From: Corynebacterium massiliense DSM 45435
GTDB taxonomy: Bacteria > Actinomycetota > Actinomycetes > Mycobacteriales > Mycobacteriaceae
Assembly: GCF_028609805.1 (NCBI RefSeq)
Contig: NZ_CP063189.1
Location: forward strand, 1,178,001 to 1,242,000
Reading direction: 5' to 3'
DNA length: 64,000 bases
Every line of letters begins with the position of its first letter. Within the stretch, counting starts at the first letter, position 1. Made by a program: the position numbers and the translations under genes. The notes beneath the pieces are model-generated. The model made no database searches. It had not been told where the DNA came from and saw nothing but the letters and a program-made list of their open reading frames with translations. Shown piece after piece: positions 9,016 to 18,033 of the stretch.

Positions 9016-9993
9016 ATGCGTGCTATCCAGATTGAAAAGACCGGCGAGCCCGAAGCCCTGCGCCTAGCGGATGTAGCTGAGCCCGATCCTGCCTCCCGCG
9101 AGGAAGACTGCGTTGTCGTCGAGGTGCACTCGGCCGGCGTCAACTACATCGACACCTATTACCGCACCGGCCTGTACTACGCCCAGACACCCTTCGTGCC
9201 TGGTCTGGAGGGCGCCGGCCGCGTCATCCACGATCCCCAGGGAGACATCGCGGAAGGCACGATGGTCGCGTGGGCCCACGCGTTCGGTTCCTATGCCGAG
9301 CAGGTGCTGGTCGAGCGCGACAAACTCGTCTTCGTCCCTGAAGAGATCGACACCGACGTCGCCGCCTCGATGCTGATACAGGGCATGACCGCCCACTACC
9401 TCACCAATGGCGTCTACGACCTCTCCGAGGGCGACAGCTGCCTCGTCACCGCCGGCGCGGGCGGCGTAGGCCGCCTGGTGACCCAGATGGCCAAGGCCAA
9501 GGGCGCGACCGTGTATTCCGTCGTGTCTACCCCGGAAAAAGAAGAGCTCGCCTACGCCGCCGGCGCCGATCAGGTCTTTGGTTATTCGGAGGGCCTGGCC
9601 GAGTCGGTGCGCCGCCACAACGGCGGGCGCGGCGTGGACGTGGTGTACGACGGCGTGGGAAAGACCACGTTCCAGGAGTCTTTAGAGGTCACCCGCCCCC
9701 GCGGCACCGTCTGCCTGTTCGGGGCGGCGTCCGGGCCTGTCGATCCCATCGACCCCCAGGAACTGAACAAGCACGGCGCTTTGTTCCTCACCCGCCCGTC
9801 GCTGGCCGCCTGGACGGCGAATGAGGGCGAGTTCCACATGCGTGCCCAAGCCGTCGTGCGCGGCGTCCTCGACGGTGAGCTCGATTTCCGCGTTTCGGGG
9901 GCCTACCCGCTTGCCGATGCCGTCCAGGCCCATCGCGACCTCGAAGCCCGGAAGACGACCGGGGCTATCGTCCTGCACGTCAAAGACGACTAA
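9016..9993 (+). CDS. qor: Quinone oxidoreductase (MDR superfamily, NADPH-dependent)
   Basis: Zinc-free medium-chain oxidoreductase, expected to reduce quinones with NADPH. The 325 residues have an N-terminal GroES-like domain with the QOR block HSAGVNYIDTYYRTGLYY. The Rossmann domain has the nucleotide motif TAGAGGVGRLVTQMAKAKGA (about 148-167) and RGVDVVYDGVGKTTFQ. The catalytic zinc ligands of alcohol dehydrogenases are absent, as expected for QOR. It lies between ctaA and convergent ctaB, a position shared with other corynebacteria. The physiological acceptor is unknown. Confidence 0.88.
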   Translation: MRAIQIEKTGEPEALRLADVAEPDPASREEDCVVVEVHSAGVNYIDTYYRTGLYYAQTPFVPGLEGAGRVIHDPQGDIAEGTMVAWAHAFGSYAEQVLVERDKLVFVPEEIDTDVAASMLIQGMTAHYLTNGVYDLSEGDSCLVTAGAGGVGRLVTQMAKAKGATVYSVVSTPEKEELAYAAGADQVFGYSEGLAESVRRHNGGRGVDVVYDGVGKTTFQESLEVTRPRGTVCLFGAASGPVDPIDPQELNKHGALFLTRPSLAAWTANEGEFHMRAQAVVRGVLDGELDFRVSGAYPLADAVQAHRDLEARKTTGAIVLHVKDD

Positions 9994-10003
9994 CCCGGTG
10001 GCG

Positions 10004-10047
10004 CGCCGCGCTGGAAGTTAGACGCTGGAAGTTAAAACAGCGCGGCG
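10004..10047. terminator. Hairpin with duplicated 11-base repeat between qor and ctaB
   Basis: CGCCGCGCTG (10004-10013) pairs perfectly with CAGCGCGGCG (10038-10047) across a 24-base loop. The loop and its edge contain GCTGGAAGTTA twice (10010-10020 and 10024-10034). The hairpin lies between convergent qor and ctaB and overlaps the ctaB stop. It has no T-run, so terminator function is only inferred from position. Confidence 0.4.
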
Positions 10048-10976
10048 GACATCCCGAGGGCCCGGCCAATGGGCTCCCAGCCCACGATCGCGTCGACGGA
10101 CAGGCCGATGAACAGGACCGACAGGTAGTTGTTGGAGTAGATAAACAAGCGCATCGGCTTGACCTTGGCGCCCCGGGCGACGCCCTGCTGAAGGCGCACC
10201 GCCATCCAAATGAACAACGCGCCGGACGCTACTGCCGCCACCAGGTAAATCCACGAGGCGGCCGGAATGATGAGCAGCGAGACGGCCACGGTAGCGACCG
10301 TGTACCAAGTGATCTGGCGGGTGACTTCCTTCTCGCTGGCGACGACCGGGAGCATCGGCACGCCGGCGCGGCGGTAGTCCTCCTTGTACTTCATGGCCAG
10401 CGCCCACGTGTGCGGCGGGGTCCAGAAGAAAATAATGAGGAAGAGCACGATCGCCTGCCACCAGCGGTCCGCCTGGCCGTCGGTGGCGTTATCGCGGATA
10501 ACCGCCCAGCCGACCATGGCGGGCATGCATCCCGCCAGTCCGCCCCAGACCACGCCTTGAGCGTTTTTCATCTTCAGCCACTTGGTGTAGACGAAGATGT
10601 AGAAAACGTTGGTCAAGATGACGAAGAAGGCCGCTAGCCACGAGTGCGCCAGCACGCCCAGCCAGAGGACGGACACCGTGAGCAGCACCGATCCAAAGAT
10701 GGCCGCCGAGCGCCGAGTAATCTTCGAGCGCACCAGGGGACGCGCGCGGGTGCGCTGCATCTTCTGGTCAATCTCATAGTCGACGACCATGTTGAACGTG
10801 TGGGCGGCGGCAGCGCCCATCCATCCGCCGAAAATGGTGGAAATGATGAGCCAGATGTTGTCCGCCACGGCATCAATGCCGCGTTGGGCTTGGAGCATCG
10901 CGGGGATTGCGGCGACGAGCAGCAGTTCGATGATCCGCGGCTTCGTCAATGCAAAATACGCCTTGATGGTCTCCAA
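10032..10976 (-). CDS. ctaB: Protohaem IX farnesyltransferase (haem O synthase) CtaB
   Basis: Membrane prenyltransferase that adds farnesyl to haem B, giving haem O for CtaA. The 314 residues have about nine hydrophobic segments. The first Asp-rich motif is [20 protein letters not shown] (around residue 62). The second conserved loop is [14 protein letters not shown]. The start is TTG at 10976 ([15 protein letters not shown]), preceded by a good Shine-Dalgarno GAGGAG 5 bases upstream. It runs opposite to tkt, and the 250-base gap between them holds both promoters. A second hydrophobic inverted repeat, CACAC-A-GTGTG (11000-11010), lies upstream of ctaB. Confidence 0.95.
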   Translation of the reverse strand: METIKAYFALTKPRIIELLLVAAIPAMLQAQRGIDAVADNIWLIISTIFGGWMGAAAAHTFNMVVDYEIDQKMQRTRARPLVRSKITRRSAAIFGSVLLTVSVLWLGVLAHSWLAAFFVILTNVFYIFVYTKWLKMKNAQGVVWGGLAGCMPAMVGWAVIRDNATDGQADRWWQAIVLFLIIFFWTPPHTWALAMKYKEDYRRAGVPMLPVVASEKEVTRQITWYTVATVAVSLLIIPAASWIYLVAAVASGALFIWMAVRLQQGVARGAKVKPMRLFIYSNNYLSVLFIGLSVDAIVGWEPIGRALGMSAALF

Positions 10977-11177
10977 GGATTCTCCTCATAACTATCGGGC
11001 ACACAGTGTGGGGGCTAATGCGCGGCCGGCGCGAGCGGCTGGGGCCGGGATAGGCGCAGCGCGCTCACATGGTCACATCAACTAGTCGCACGCGTGCCGC
11101 GGGAAGTTCCAGACCTCAACAGCCTACAGTTCGGTGCAAGTTCGCCACTAATCGCCCATTTGCCGCCCGCGCCCCAC

Positions 11178-11183
11178 TACTAT
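11178..11183 (+). promoter_or_regulatory. Candidate -10 box of the tkt operon
   Basis: TACTAT lies 46 bases upstream of the GTG at 11230. It overlaps the in-frame ATG at 11182. If this box is the promoter, that ATG would not be transcribed, which supports GTG 11230 as the tkt start. The leader would be about 40 bases. No clear -35 was identified. Confidence 0.45.
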
Positions 11184-11229
11184 GAGGACGTTAGAAACCA
11201 TTTCCGACCACGTTAGCGAGGCGTATTTC

Positions 11230-13356
11230 GTGTCCCCCTCAACTCTCCCACCTGAGCTGCAGTCCAAGACCGTTGCCCGCTACCCCGACGACTGGACCGA
11301 TACCGACACGCGCGCCGTGGACACCGCCCGCGTCCTAGCCGCCGAGGCAGTGGAAAACTGCGGTTCCGGCCACCCCGGCACCGCAATGTCTCTGGCACCA
11401 CTCGCCTACACCCTCTACCAGCGCCAGATGGTCCACGACCCAGCCGATGTCATGTGGCTGGGTCGCGACCGTTTTGTCCTGTCCTGCGGCCACTCCTCTT
11501 TGACCCAGTACATCCAGCTCTTCCTCGGCGGCTTCGGGCTGGAGATGGAGGACCTCAAACAGCTGCGCACCTGGGGTTCCAAGACCCCGGGCCACCCGGA
11601 GTTCTCCCACACGGACGGCGTGGAAATCACCACCGGCCCCCTCGGCCAGGGTTTGGCTTCCTCGGTGGGTATGGCCATGGCGGCGCGCAAGGAGCGCGGG
11701 CTGTTCGACCCGGATGCGCCGGCCGGCGAGTCGCCGTTCGACCACTTCATTTTCACCATCGCCTCCGACGGTGACCTGCAGGAGGGCGTGACCTCCGAGG
11801 CATCGTCAATCGCCGGCACCCAAAAGCTGGGCAACCTCATCGTCTTCTGGGACGACAACGAGATTTCCATCGAGGACAACACCAATATCGCGTTTACTGA
11901 AAACGTGGTGGACCGCTACGCCGCCTACGGCTGGCAGGTGCTTACCGTCGAGTCGGGCGAGGACGTGGTCGCCATTGAGGAGGCCATTGCGCAAGCCAAG
12001 GCGGATACGACCCGCCCGACGTTCATCCGCGTCAAGACCGTCATTGGCTACCCCTCGCCCACCAAGATGAACACCGGCGCCGCGCACGGCGCCGCGCTGG
12101 GCCAGGAGGAGGTCGATGCGATTAAGAACGCGCTCGGCTTCGATCCGAACGTGCGCTTCCACATCGACGACGAGGTCCTCGAGCACACCCGCCGGCTCTC
12201 CGCGCGGTCGCAGGATGCGCGCCGGAAGTGGCAGGAGAAGTTCGACGCGTGGGCAAAGAAGAACCCGGAGAAAAACGAGTTTCTGGAGCGCTTCCGCGCC
12301 CATGAGCTGCCCGCGGACTACGACGCGGAGCTGCCGTCGTGGGATCCGGATGAAAAGGGAATTGCCACCCGCAAGGCCTCGGGTAAGACCATCCAGGCGC
12401 TGGCGAAGTCCATTCCGGAGCTGTGGGGCGGCTCGGCCGATCTGGCGGGCTCGAACAACACCGCCATCGAGGGTGCCGATTCGTTTGGCCCGGAGACCAT
12501 CTCCACCGACAAGTGGACCGCCCAGCCTTTCGGCCGCAACCTGCACTTCGGCATCCGCGAGCACGCAATGTCTTCCATCATGAACGGCATCGCGCTGCAC
12601 GGAAATACCCGCGTGTACGGCGGCACGTTCCTGATCTTCTCCGAGTACATGTTCCCGGCGGTGCGCCTGGGCGCGCTCATGCAGAACGACACGTACTACG
12701 TGTGGACCCACGATTCCATCGGCCTGGGCGAGGACGGCCCGACCCACCAGCCGGTAGAAACCCTCGCGGCGCTGCGCACCATCCCCCACCTGTCCGTCAT
12801 CCGCCCGGCGGATGCGAACGAGACCGCCCAGGCATGGGCCGCCGCGCTGGAATTCGAGCCCTCGCCGAAGGGCCTGTGCCTGACCCGCCAGAACGTGCCG
12901 GTGCTGGAGGGCACGAAGGAAAAGGCCCACGACGGCGTCCGCCGTGGCGCCTACACGCTGGTCGATGCCGCCGGTGAGGCAGGCACCCCCGACGTCATCC
13001 TGATCGGTACCGGTTCCGAGGTGCAGCTCGCGGTGGAGGCCGCCCGCCGCCTGGGTGAGGAAGGCATCGCCGCCCGCGTGGTCTCCGCGCCGTGCCTCGA
13101 GTGGTTTGACGCGCAGGACGCCGAATACCGCGAGTCCGTGCTGCCGAGCGCGGTCCGCGCCCGCGTCTCGGTGGAGGCCGGCATCGCCATGCCGTGGCAC
13201 AAGTACACCGGCGATATGGGCGAAAACATCTCGCTTGAGCACTTCGGTGCCTCTGCGCCGTACACCGAGCTCTACGAGAACTTCGGGATTACCGCCGACG
13301 CCGTCTACACCGCCGCGAAGAAGTCCCTGGCGGCTGCACGCGGCGCGAACGCCTAG
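11230..13356 (+). CDS. tkt: Transketolase
   Basis: Thiamine-diphosphate enzyme of the non-oxidative pentose-phosphate pathway; it moves two-carbon units between sugar phosphates. Conserved features are GSGHPGTAMSLAP, the ThDP motif starting SDGDLQEGVTSEASSIAGTQ, the central FGIREHAMSSIMNG and HDSIGLGEDGPTHQPVE. GTG 11230 (VSPSTLPPELQSKTVARYP) gives 708 residues and aligns with my memory of corynebacterial transketolases (about 700). The upstream ATG 11182 lies inside a likely -10 box. First gene of tkt-tal-zwf-opcA-pgl. Supplies erythrose-4-phosphate to the aro genes of this window. Confidence 0.96.
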   Translation: MSPSTLPPELQSKTVARYPDDWTDTDTRAVDTARVLAAEAVENCGSGHPGTAMSLAPLAYTLYQRQMVHDPADVMWLGRDRFVLSCGHSSLTQYIQLFLGGFGLEMEDLKQLRTWGSKTPGHPEFSHTDGVEITTGPLGQGLASSVGMAMAARKERGLFDPDAPAGESPFDHFIFTIASDGDLQEGVTSEASSIAGTQKLGNLIVFWDDNEISIEDNTNIAFTENVVDRYAAYGWQVLTVESGEDVVAIEEAIAQAKADTTRPTFIRVKTVIGYPSPTKMNTGAAHGAALGQEEVDAIKNALGFDPNVRFHIDDEVLEHTRRLSARSQDARRKWQEKFDAWAKKNPEKNEFLERFRAHELPADYDAELPSWDPDEKGIATRKASGKTIQALAKSIPELWGGSADLAGSNNTAIEGADSFGPETISTDKWTAQPFGRNLHFGIREHAMSSIMNGIALHGNTRVYGGTFLIFSEYMFPAVRLGALMQNDTYYVWTHDSIGLGEDGPTHQPVETLAALRTIPHLSVIRPADANETAQAWAAALEFEPSPKGLCLTRQNVPVLEGTKEKAHDGVRRGAYTLVDAAGEAGTPDVILIGTGSEVQLAVEAARRLGEEGIAARVVSAPCLEWFDAQDAEYRESVLPSAVRARVSVEAGIAMPWHKYTGDMGENISLEHFGASAPYTELYENFGITADAVYTAAKKSLAAARGANA

Positions 13357-13381
13357 CGCACGAAAGAGAAAGGACGAGATT

Positions 13382-14464
13382 GTGAACAACATCGACAAGC
13401 TCGCGGAACTGGGCACCTCTACCTGGCTCGATGATCTCTCGCGCCAGCGGCTGACCTCCGGCAACCTCAAAGAGGTCATTGACTCCAAGAGCATCGTGGG
13501 TGTCACCACCAACCCGGCCATCTTTGCCAAGGCGATGAGCGAGGGCGACGCTTACGACGCGGACATTGCTGACCTCAAGGCCGCCGCTGCCACCGTCGAC
13601 GACGCGGTCTATTCGTTGGCCGTCCAGGACGTCCGCGAAGCCTGTGACGTCTTCGCCGACATTTACGCGCAGTCGGGTGGCCGCGACGGTCGCGTGTCCA
13701 TCGAGGTGGATCCACGCGTCTCCGCGGACTACGAGGCGACCATCTCCCAGGCGCGCGAGCTGTGGGGCAAGGTGGAACGCCCCAACCTCATGATCAAGAT
13801 CCCGGCGACGGACGAGTCGCTGCCCGCGGTCACAGACGCGCTGGCAGAGGGCATTTCCGTCAACGTCACCCTTATCTTCTCGGTCGAGCGGTACCGCCAG
13901 GTCATCGACGCTTTCAAGAAGGGCGTGCAGAAGGCGGCAGATAACGGCCGCGATGTCAGCCGCATCCACTCGGTCGCGTCGTTCTTCGTCTCCCGCCTGG
14001 ACACCGAGGTGGACAAGCGCCTCGATGCCATCGGCACGCCAGAGGCGCTGGAGCTCAAGGGCACCGCGGGCGTGGCCAACGCGCAGCGCGCGTACGCGGT
14101 CTACCGCGCGGAGTTTGCCGAAGCCACCGATCTCCCCGCCGGCACGAACCCGCAGCGCCCGCTGTGGGCCTCGACCGGAGTGAAGAATCCGGAGTACCCG
14201 GCCACCAAGTACGTCACCGAGCTCGCTGGCCCCGACACGGTCAACACGATGCCGGAGGGCACCATCGATGCGGTATTGGCCGCAGACGACCTGCACGGCG
14301 ACACGCTTTCGGAGTCCGGGGAGAAGGCCGAGGAGGCGTTCCGGAAGCTGGCGGAAGTCGGCATCGATTTCGCCGACGTCTTCGCCGTGCTCGAGCAAGA
14401 GGGCGTGGACAAGTTCGTTACCGCGTGGAGCGACCTATTGCAGTCCATGGCCAAGCGGCTTTAG
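13382..14464 (+). CDS. tal: Transaldolase
   Basis: Transfers dihydroxyacetone units between sedoheptulose-7-phosphate and glyceraldehyde-3-phosphate. The 360-residue product starts VNNIDKLAELGTSTWLDDLS. It contains the family blocks GVTTNPAIFAKAMSEG and NLMIKIPATDESLPAV, with the Schiff-base lysine in MIKIPAT. The C-terminus is LLQSMAKRL. The GTG start at 13382 has an AAAGGA Shine-Dalgarno about 9 bases upstream, and the length equals the 360 residues I recall for C. glutamicum. The frame is open far upstream into tkt, but that part is a shadow of tkt. Spacing to tkt is 25 bases, consistent with an operon. Confidence 0.96.
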   Translation: MNNIDKLAELGTSTWLDDLSRQRLTSGNLKEVIDSKSIVGVTTNPAIFAKAMSEGDAYDADIADLKAAAATVDDAVYSLAVQDVREACDVFADIYAQSGGRDGRVSIEVDPRVSADYEATISQARELWGKVERPNLMIKIPATDESLPAVTDALAEGISVNVTLIFSVERYRQVIDAFKKGVQKAADNGRDVSRIHSVASFFVSRLDTEVDKRLDAIGTPEALELKGTAGVANAQRAYAVYRAEFAEATDLPAGTNPQRPLWASTGVKNPEYPATKYVTELAGPDTVNTMPEGTIDAVLAADDLHGDTLSESGEKAEEAFRKLAEVGIDFADVFAVLEQEGVDKFVTAWSDLLQSMAKRL

Positions 14465-14465
14465 T

Positions 14466-14503
14466 TTCTAGTGGCTCTAGGTTTTAAAAGCTCTAGGTTC
14501 TAG
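14466..14503. repeat. CTAG-rich direct repeats between tal and zwf
   Basis: GCTCTAGGTT occurs at 14474-14483 and again at 14490-14499, a 16-base period. CTAG occurs four times in about 38 bases, flanked by TTTCTAG and GTTCTAG. The block follows the tal stop immediately and lies about 85 bases before zwf. It could be a regulator site or part of an mRNA processing region; no function can be shown. Confidence 0.4.
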
Positions 14504-14589
14504 CCGCGTGCCTACGGGCAGTACACTAACGCCCGCAGGTTTTCACACACACTCTTATCCTTACTTCTGCGCCGAAAGGAATGAAGCAC

Positions 14590-16128
14590 GTGACCGAGTC
14601 CGGATCCGGCAAATGGGTCAACCCGCTGCGCGACGACACTGACAAGAGGCTGCCCCGCATTGCTGGACCGTCCGGCCTGGTCATTTTCGGCGTCACGGGA
14701 GATCTGGCCCGCAAAAAACTCCTGCCGGCCATCTACGATCTGGCCAATCGCGGGCTGCTGCCGGCAGGCTTCACCCTGGTAGGCTACGGCCGCCGCGACT
14801 GGAGCAAGCAGGAATTTTGCGATTACGTGCAAAAGGCGGTGCGGGAAAAGTCGCGCACCGAGTTCCGCCAACACGTGTGGGACCACCTGGCGCAGGGCAT
14901 CGAATTCGTCTCCGGCTCCTTCGACGATGCCGGGTTCGATTCGCTGGCCAGCCGCCTGCGCGAGTTGGACGCCGCCCGCGGCACCGGCGGGAACTGGGCG
15001 TACTACCTGTCCATCCCGCCGCAGTTTTTCTCCACCGTGTGCCACCAGCTGCAGCGCGTCGGCCTCACCTACAGCGAAGAAGATTCGTGGCGGCGCGTCA
15101 TCATCGAAAAGCCCTTTGGCCACGACCAGAAATCGGCGCGTGAACTCAACGAGATCGTCAACGCCGTTTTCCCGGAAAGCTCCGTCTTTCGCATCGACCA
15201 CTACCTGGGCAAAGAGACGGTGCAAAACATTATGGCGCTGCGCTTTGCCAACCAGATCTTCGAGCCGATGTGGAACGGCCACTACATCGACCACGTGCAG
15301 ATCACCATGGCCGAGGACATCGGCTTGGGCGGGCGCGCCGGTTACTACGACGGCATCGGTGCCGCCCGCGACGTGATCCAAAACCACCTGCTGCAGCTGC
15401 TGGCGCTCGTGGCCATGGAAGAGCCAGTCTCTTTCGAACCATCCGCCCTGCAGGCAGAGAAGATCAAGGTGCTGCGGGCCACCCACCCGGTGCACCCGCT
15501 GAACAAGACCACCGCCCGCGGCCAGTACGCGGCGGGCTGGCAGGGCTCGGAGTACGTCAAGGGCCTACGGGAAGAAGAGGGCTTCGACCCCGAATCGACC
15601 ACGGAGACCTACGCCGCGTGCACCCTGGAAATCAACTCGCGGCGCTGGGGCGGCGTGCCGTTCTACCTGCGCACCGGCAAACGCCTCGGCCGGCGCGTGA
15701 CCGAGATTGCCCTGGTGTTCAAGGAAGCGCCACACCAGCCCTTCCACGCCGGGCAGATTTCCGCGCTGGGACAAAACGCGGTGGTCATTCGCGTGCAGCC
15801 CGATGAGGGCGTGACCATGCGTTTTGGCTCCAAGGTCCCGGGCTCCGAGATGGAGGTCCGCGACGTCAACATGGACTTCGCCTACACCCAGGCTTTCACC
15901 GAGGAATCCCCCGAGGCTTACGAGCGCCTCATCCTGGATGCCCTGCTCGACCAGTCCTCCCTCTTTCCCACCAATGAGGAGGTGGAGCTGTCCTGGGCCA
16001 TCCTGGATCCGATCCTGGAGTACTGGGCCAGCGGCGGCACGCCGGAGGACTACCCGGCCGGTACCTGGGGCCCGCCGGCTGCTGATCAGATGCTGGAGCG
16101 CCACGGCCGCGCCTGGCGCCGCCCCTAG
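14590..16128 (+). CDS. zwf: Glucose-6-phosphate 1-dehydrogenase
   Basis: First enzyme of the oxidative pentose-phosphate pathway; makes NADPH and 6-phosphogluconolactone. Features are the dinucleotide motif VIFGVTGDLARKKLLPAIYD and the active-site block FRIDHYLGKETVQN, with catalytic HYLGKE. The C-terminus is TWGPPAADQMLERHGRAWRR. GTG 14590 (VTESGSGKWVNPLRD) is preferred over ATG 14581, because AAAGGA sits 9 bases before GTG but only about 1 base before the ATG; the product is 512 residues. It needs OpcA, encoded next. A candidate -10 TACACT (14522-14527) could give zwf its own transcript. Strong resemblance to corynebacterial Zwf. Confidence 0.96.
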   Translation: MTESGSGKWVNPLRDDTDKRLPRIAGPSGLVIFGVTGDLARKKLLPAIYDLANRGLLPAGFTLVGYGRRDWSKQEFCDYVQKAVREKSRTEFRQHVWDHLAQGIEFVSGSFDDAGFDSLASRLRELDAARGTGGNWAYYLSIPPQFFSTVCHQLQRVGLTYSEEDSWRRVIIEKPFGHDQKSARELNEIVNAVFPESSVFRIDHYLGKETVQNIMALRFANQIFEPMWNGHYIDHVQITMAEDIGLGGRAGYYDGIGAARDVIQNHLLQLLALVAMEEPVSFEPSALQAEKIKVLRATHPVHPLNKTTARGQYAAGWQGSEYVKGLREEEGFDPESTTETYAACTLEINSRRWGGVPFYLRTGKRLGRRVTEIALVFKEAPHQPFHAGQISALGQNAVVIRVQPDEGVTMRFGSKVPGSEMEVRDVNMDFAYTQAFTEESPEAYERLILDALLDQSSLFPTNEEVELSWAILDPILEYWASGGTPEDYPAGTWGPPAADQMLERHGRAWRRP

Positions 16129-16173
16129 GCACGCACACCCAGATACACCTTCGAGGAGAAACGCGCTTTCACG

Positions 16174-17115
16174 ATGATTATCCCGCTGCCCGACACCACC
16201 ACGCGCCAGATCCTTTCCACGCTCCTGGATGCCCAGGAGCACTACACGCTGACCACCGGCAGGGTGCTCACCCTCATTGTGTCCGCGGCGGAGGAAGACA
16301 ACGTCGACGCGATTCTCTCCGCCGTCCGCGACGCCTCGCACGAGCACCCGTCCCGCGTCCTGATGGTCATCTCCGGTGACACGGAGGCCCCGACCGGGCT
16401 GGATGCGGAACTGCGCGTCGGCGGCGAGGCCGGTGCCTCCGAGATGGTGGTGATGCGCCTGCACGGCGCGCTTGCCGATGAAGCCGAGGCCGTCGTCACC
16501 CCTCTCCTTCTGCCCGACACCCCGATCGTGGCGTGGTGGCCGGCGCGCACGCCGGAGTCCCCAGCCGACGACCCGATCGGGTCTATCGCCCAGCGCCGGA
16601 TTACGGATACCTCCCGCCTGCACGCCAGCCGCGACGAGGTGCGCACCGCGCTATCCACGCTGCGCACCGGTTACACGCCGGGTGATTCGGACATGGTCTG
16701 GGCGGGGCTTACTCTCTGGCGCGGCATCGTCGCTTCCGCCTTGGACCGCCAGCCGTTCGAGCCCATCGAGTCCGTGGACGTGTCCGGCCCGGCCACCAGC
16801 GCGGCCCCCGACATCGCGGCGGGGTGGCTGGCGGATCGCCTCGGGGTGGCAGTTCGCCGCACCATCGATGACGACGACAACCCGGAGTGGTTCCCGGTCC
16901 GCAGGATTAAGTTCCACCGCCGCAACAACCCGGTGACCGTCGAGGTCCACGACGCCCACACGGTGCGCGTGGCCATGCCGGGCTCACCCGAGTGGTTCGT
17001 GGCCATGTCGCGCCGCTCGGTAGCCGAGGTCCTCTCCGAAGAGCTGCGCCACCTCGAGGCGGACACCCCGTACGCGAAGGCGCTGCGCGCGCTGACCCGC
17101 GTCAACTACTGCTAG
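16174..17115 (+). CDS. opcA: OpcA, glucose-6-phosphate dehydrogenase assembly protein
   Basis: Accessory protein that associates with and supports G6PDH activity in corynebacteria and cyanobacteria. The 313 residues begin MIIPLPDTTTRQILSTLLDA. They contain VTTGR-like TTGRVLTLIVSAAEEDN, GGEAGASEMVVMRLHG and the hallmark LLLPDTPIVAWWP. A GAGGAG Shine-Dalgarno lies upstream of ATG 16174. It lies 45 bases after zwf and before pgl, the standard order. No enzyme motif is present, as expected. Confidence 0.93.
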   Translation: MIIPLPDTTTRQILSTLLDAQEHYTLTTGRVLTLIVSAAEEDNVDAILSAVRDASHEHPSRVLMVISGDTEAPTGLDAELRVGGEAGASEMVVMRLHGALADEAEAVVTPLLLPDTPIVAWWPARTPESPADDPIGSIAQRRITDTSRLHASRDEVRTALSTLRTGYTPGDSDMVWAGLTLWRGIVASALDRQPFEPIESVDVSGPATSAAPDIAAGWLADRLGVAVRRTIDDDDNPEWFPVRRIKFHRRNNPVTVEVHDAHTVRVAMPGSPEWFVAMSRRSVAEVLSEELRHLEADTPYAKALRALTRVNYC

Positions 17116-17182
17116 CGGCACGACGGTTAATTTCGGACCCGAGGAACACTTCAGCCGACGACTAAGGAGCATCCGCGACACC

Positions 17183-17929
17183 ATGCTGCGCATCGAACGA
17201 GTAGACACCAAAGACGATCTGTTGGCCCGCGCCGCGCGCGACGTCCTTAAACTTCTGGCGGACATTCAGGCCACCCACGCCGGCGTGCACGGCGATGGCG
17301 TTCCCCGCCTCGTGTTGACCGGCGGCGGCGCGGGCATCGGCACGCTGGGGCAGATCCGCCAGCAGGTCGAGGCCGCGACCGCCCCGGCCGTGGACTGGCA
17401 GCGCGTGCACATCTTTTTCGGCGACGAACGCAACCTGGATGTCGCCGATCCCGAATCCAACGAGGGACAGGCCCGCCGTGCGCTTCTCGATGCCGTCGGC
17501 GTGCCGGACGACCACATCCACGGCTGCGCGGTGCCGACTGACGATGTCTCCGCGGCTGCCGCCGAATACGAGAAAGTCATTGCCGCGCATGCGCCGGAAG
17601 GCTTCGACCTGCACCTGCTCGGCATGGGGCCGGAGGGCCACATCAACTCGCTGTTCCCGCACACCGCGGCGGTGGCGGAAAAGGAGCGGCTAGTTATCGG
17701 AGTGACCGTTTCGCCGAAGCCGCCGGCCGAGCGCGTCTCGCTCACCCTCCCCGCCATCGGGCGCGCCGCCCAGGCGTGGCACCTGGTCACCGGTGCAGAA
17801 AAAGCCGAGGCGGCCCAGCAGGTGGTGGCCGGCGCGTCTGCCGATGACTGGCCGGCCGCCGGAGTCCCCCGCGTCACCAACGCCGTGTTGTACGTCTCGG
17901 CCGACGCCGCACCTCAAGCGCAGAGCTAA
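17183..17929 (+). CDS. pgl: 6-phosphogluconolactonase
   Basis: Hydrolyses 6-phosphogluconolactone, the product of Zwf. The 248 residues belong to the DevB/NagB-like family. Features are LVLTGGGAGIGTL near the N-terminus, RVHIFFGDERNLD, and the catalytic region LHLLGMGPEGHINSLFPHT. ATG 17183 (MLRIERVDTKDD) has TAAGGAG about 14 bases upstream. It is the last gene of the tkt operon and is followed at once by a strong terminator. Confidence 0.94.
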   Translation: MLRIERVDTKDDLLARAARDVLKLLADIQATHAGVHGDGVPRLVLTGGGAGIGTLGQIRQQVEAATAPAVDWQRVHIFFGDERNLDVADPESNEGQARRALLDAVGVPDDHIHGCAVPTDDVSAAAAEYEKVIAAHAPEGFDLHLLGMGPEGHINSLFPHTAAVAEKERLVIGVTVSPKPPAERVSLTLPAIGRAAQAWHLVTGAEKAEAAQQVVAGASADDWPAAGVPRVTNAVLYVSADAAPQAQS

Positions 17930-17948
17930 GGAAGCATCAAGACTTACG

Positions 17949-17999
17949 AAAAATCCCGCGGGCTGTGCTTGCTGTTCGGGCACACCCCGCGGGATTTTT
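17949..17999. terminator. Bidirectional rho-independent terminator between pgl and secG
   Basis: AAAAATCCCGCGGG (17949-17962) is a perfect 14-base complement of CCCGCGGGATTTTT (17986-17999), with a 23-base loop. The GC-rich stem ends in A-tract/T-tract on both strands, so it can stop the tkt operon (plus) and secG (minus). The strongest terminator I see in the window. Confidence 0.9.
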
Positions 18000-18026
18000 C
18001 GCGTCTAGGAAGTCTTTCTAGACGCG
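18000..18026. terminator. Second hairpin just downstream of secG
   Basis: CGCGTCTAG (18000-18008) pairs with CTAGACGCG (18018-18026) around a 9-base loop that can add two A-T pairs. It starts 8 bases after the secG stop on the minus strand and stands directly next to the bidirectional terminator, forming a tandem hairpin. Possible backup terminator or 3' stabiliser. Confidence 0.55.
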
Positions 18027-18033
18027 AGGCTGG

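Noticed and set aside
11806..13530. 574-codon minus-strand frame opposite tkt
   Set aside because: Antisense shadow of tkt; no family features.
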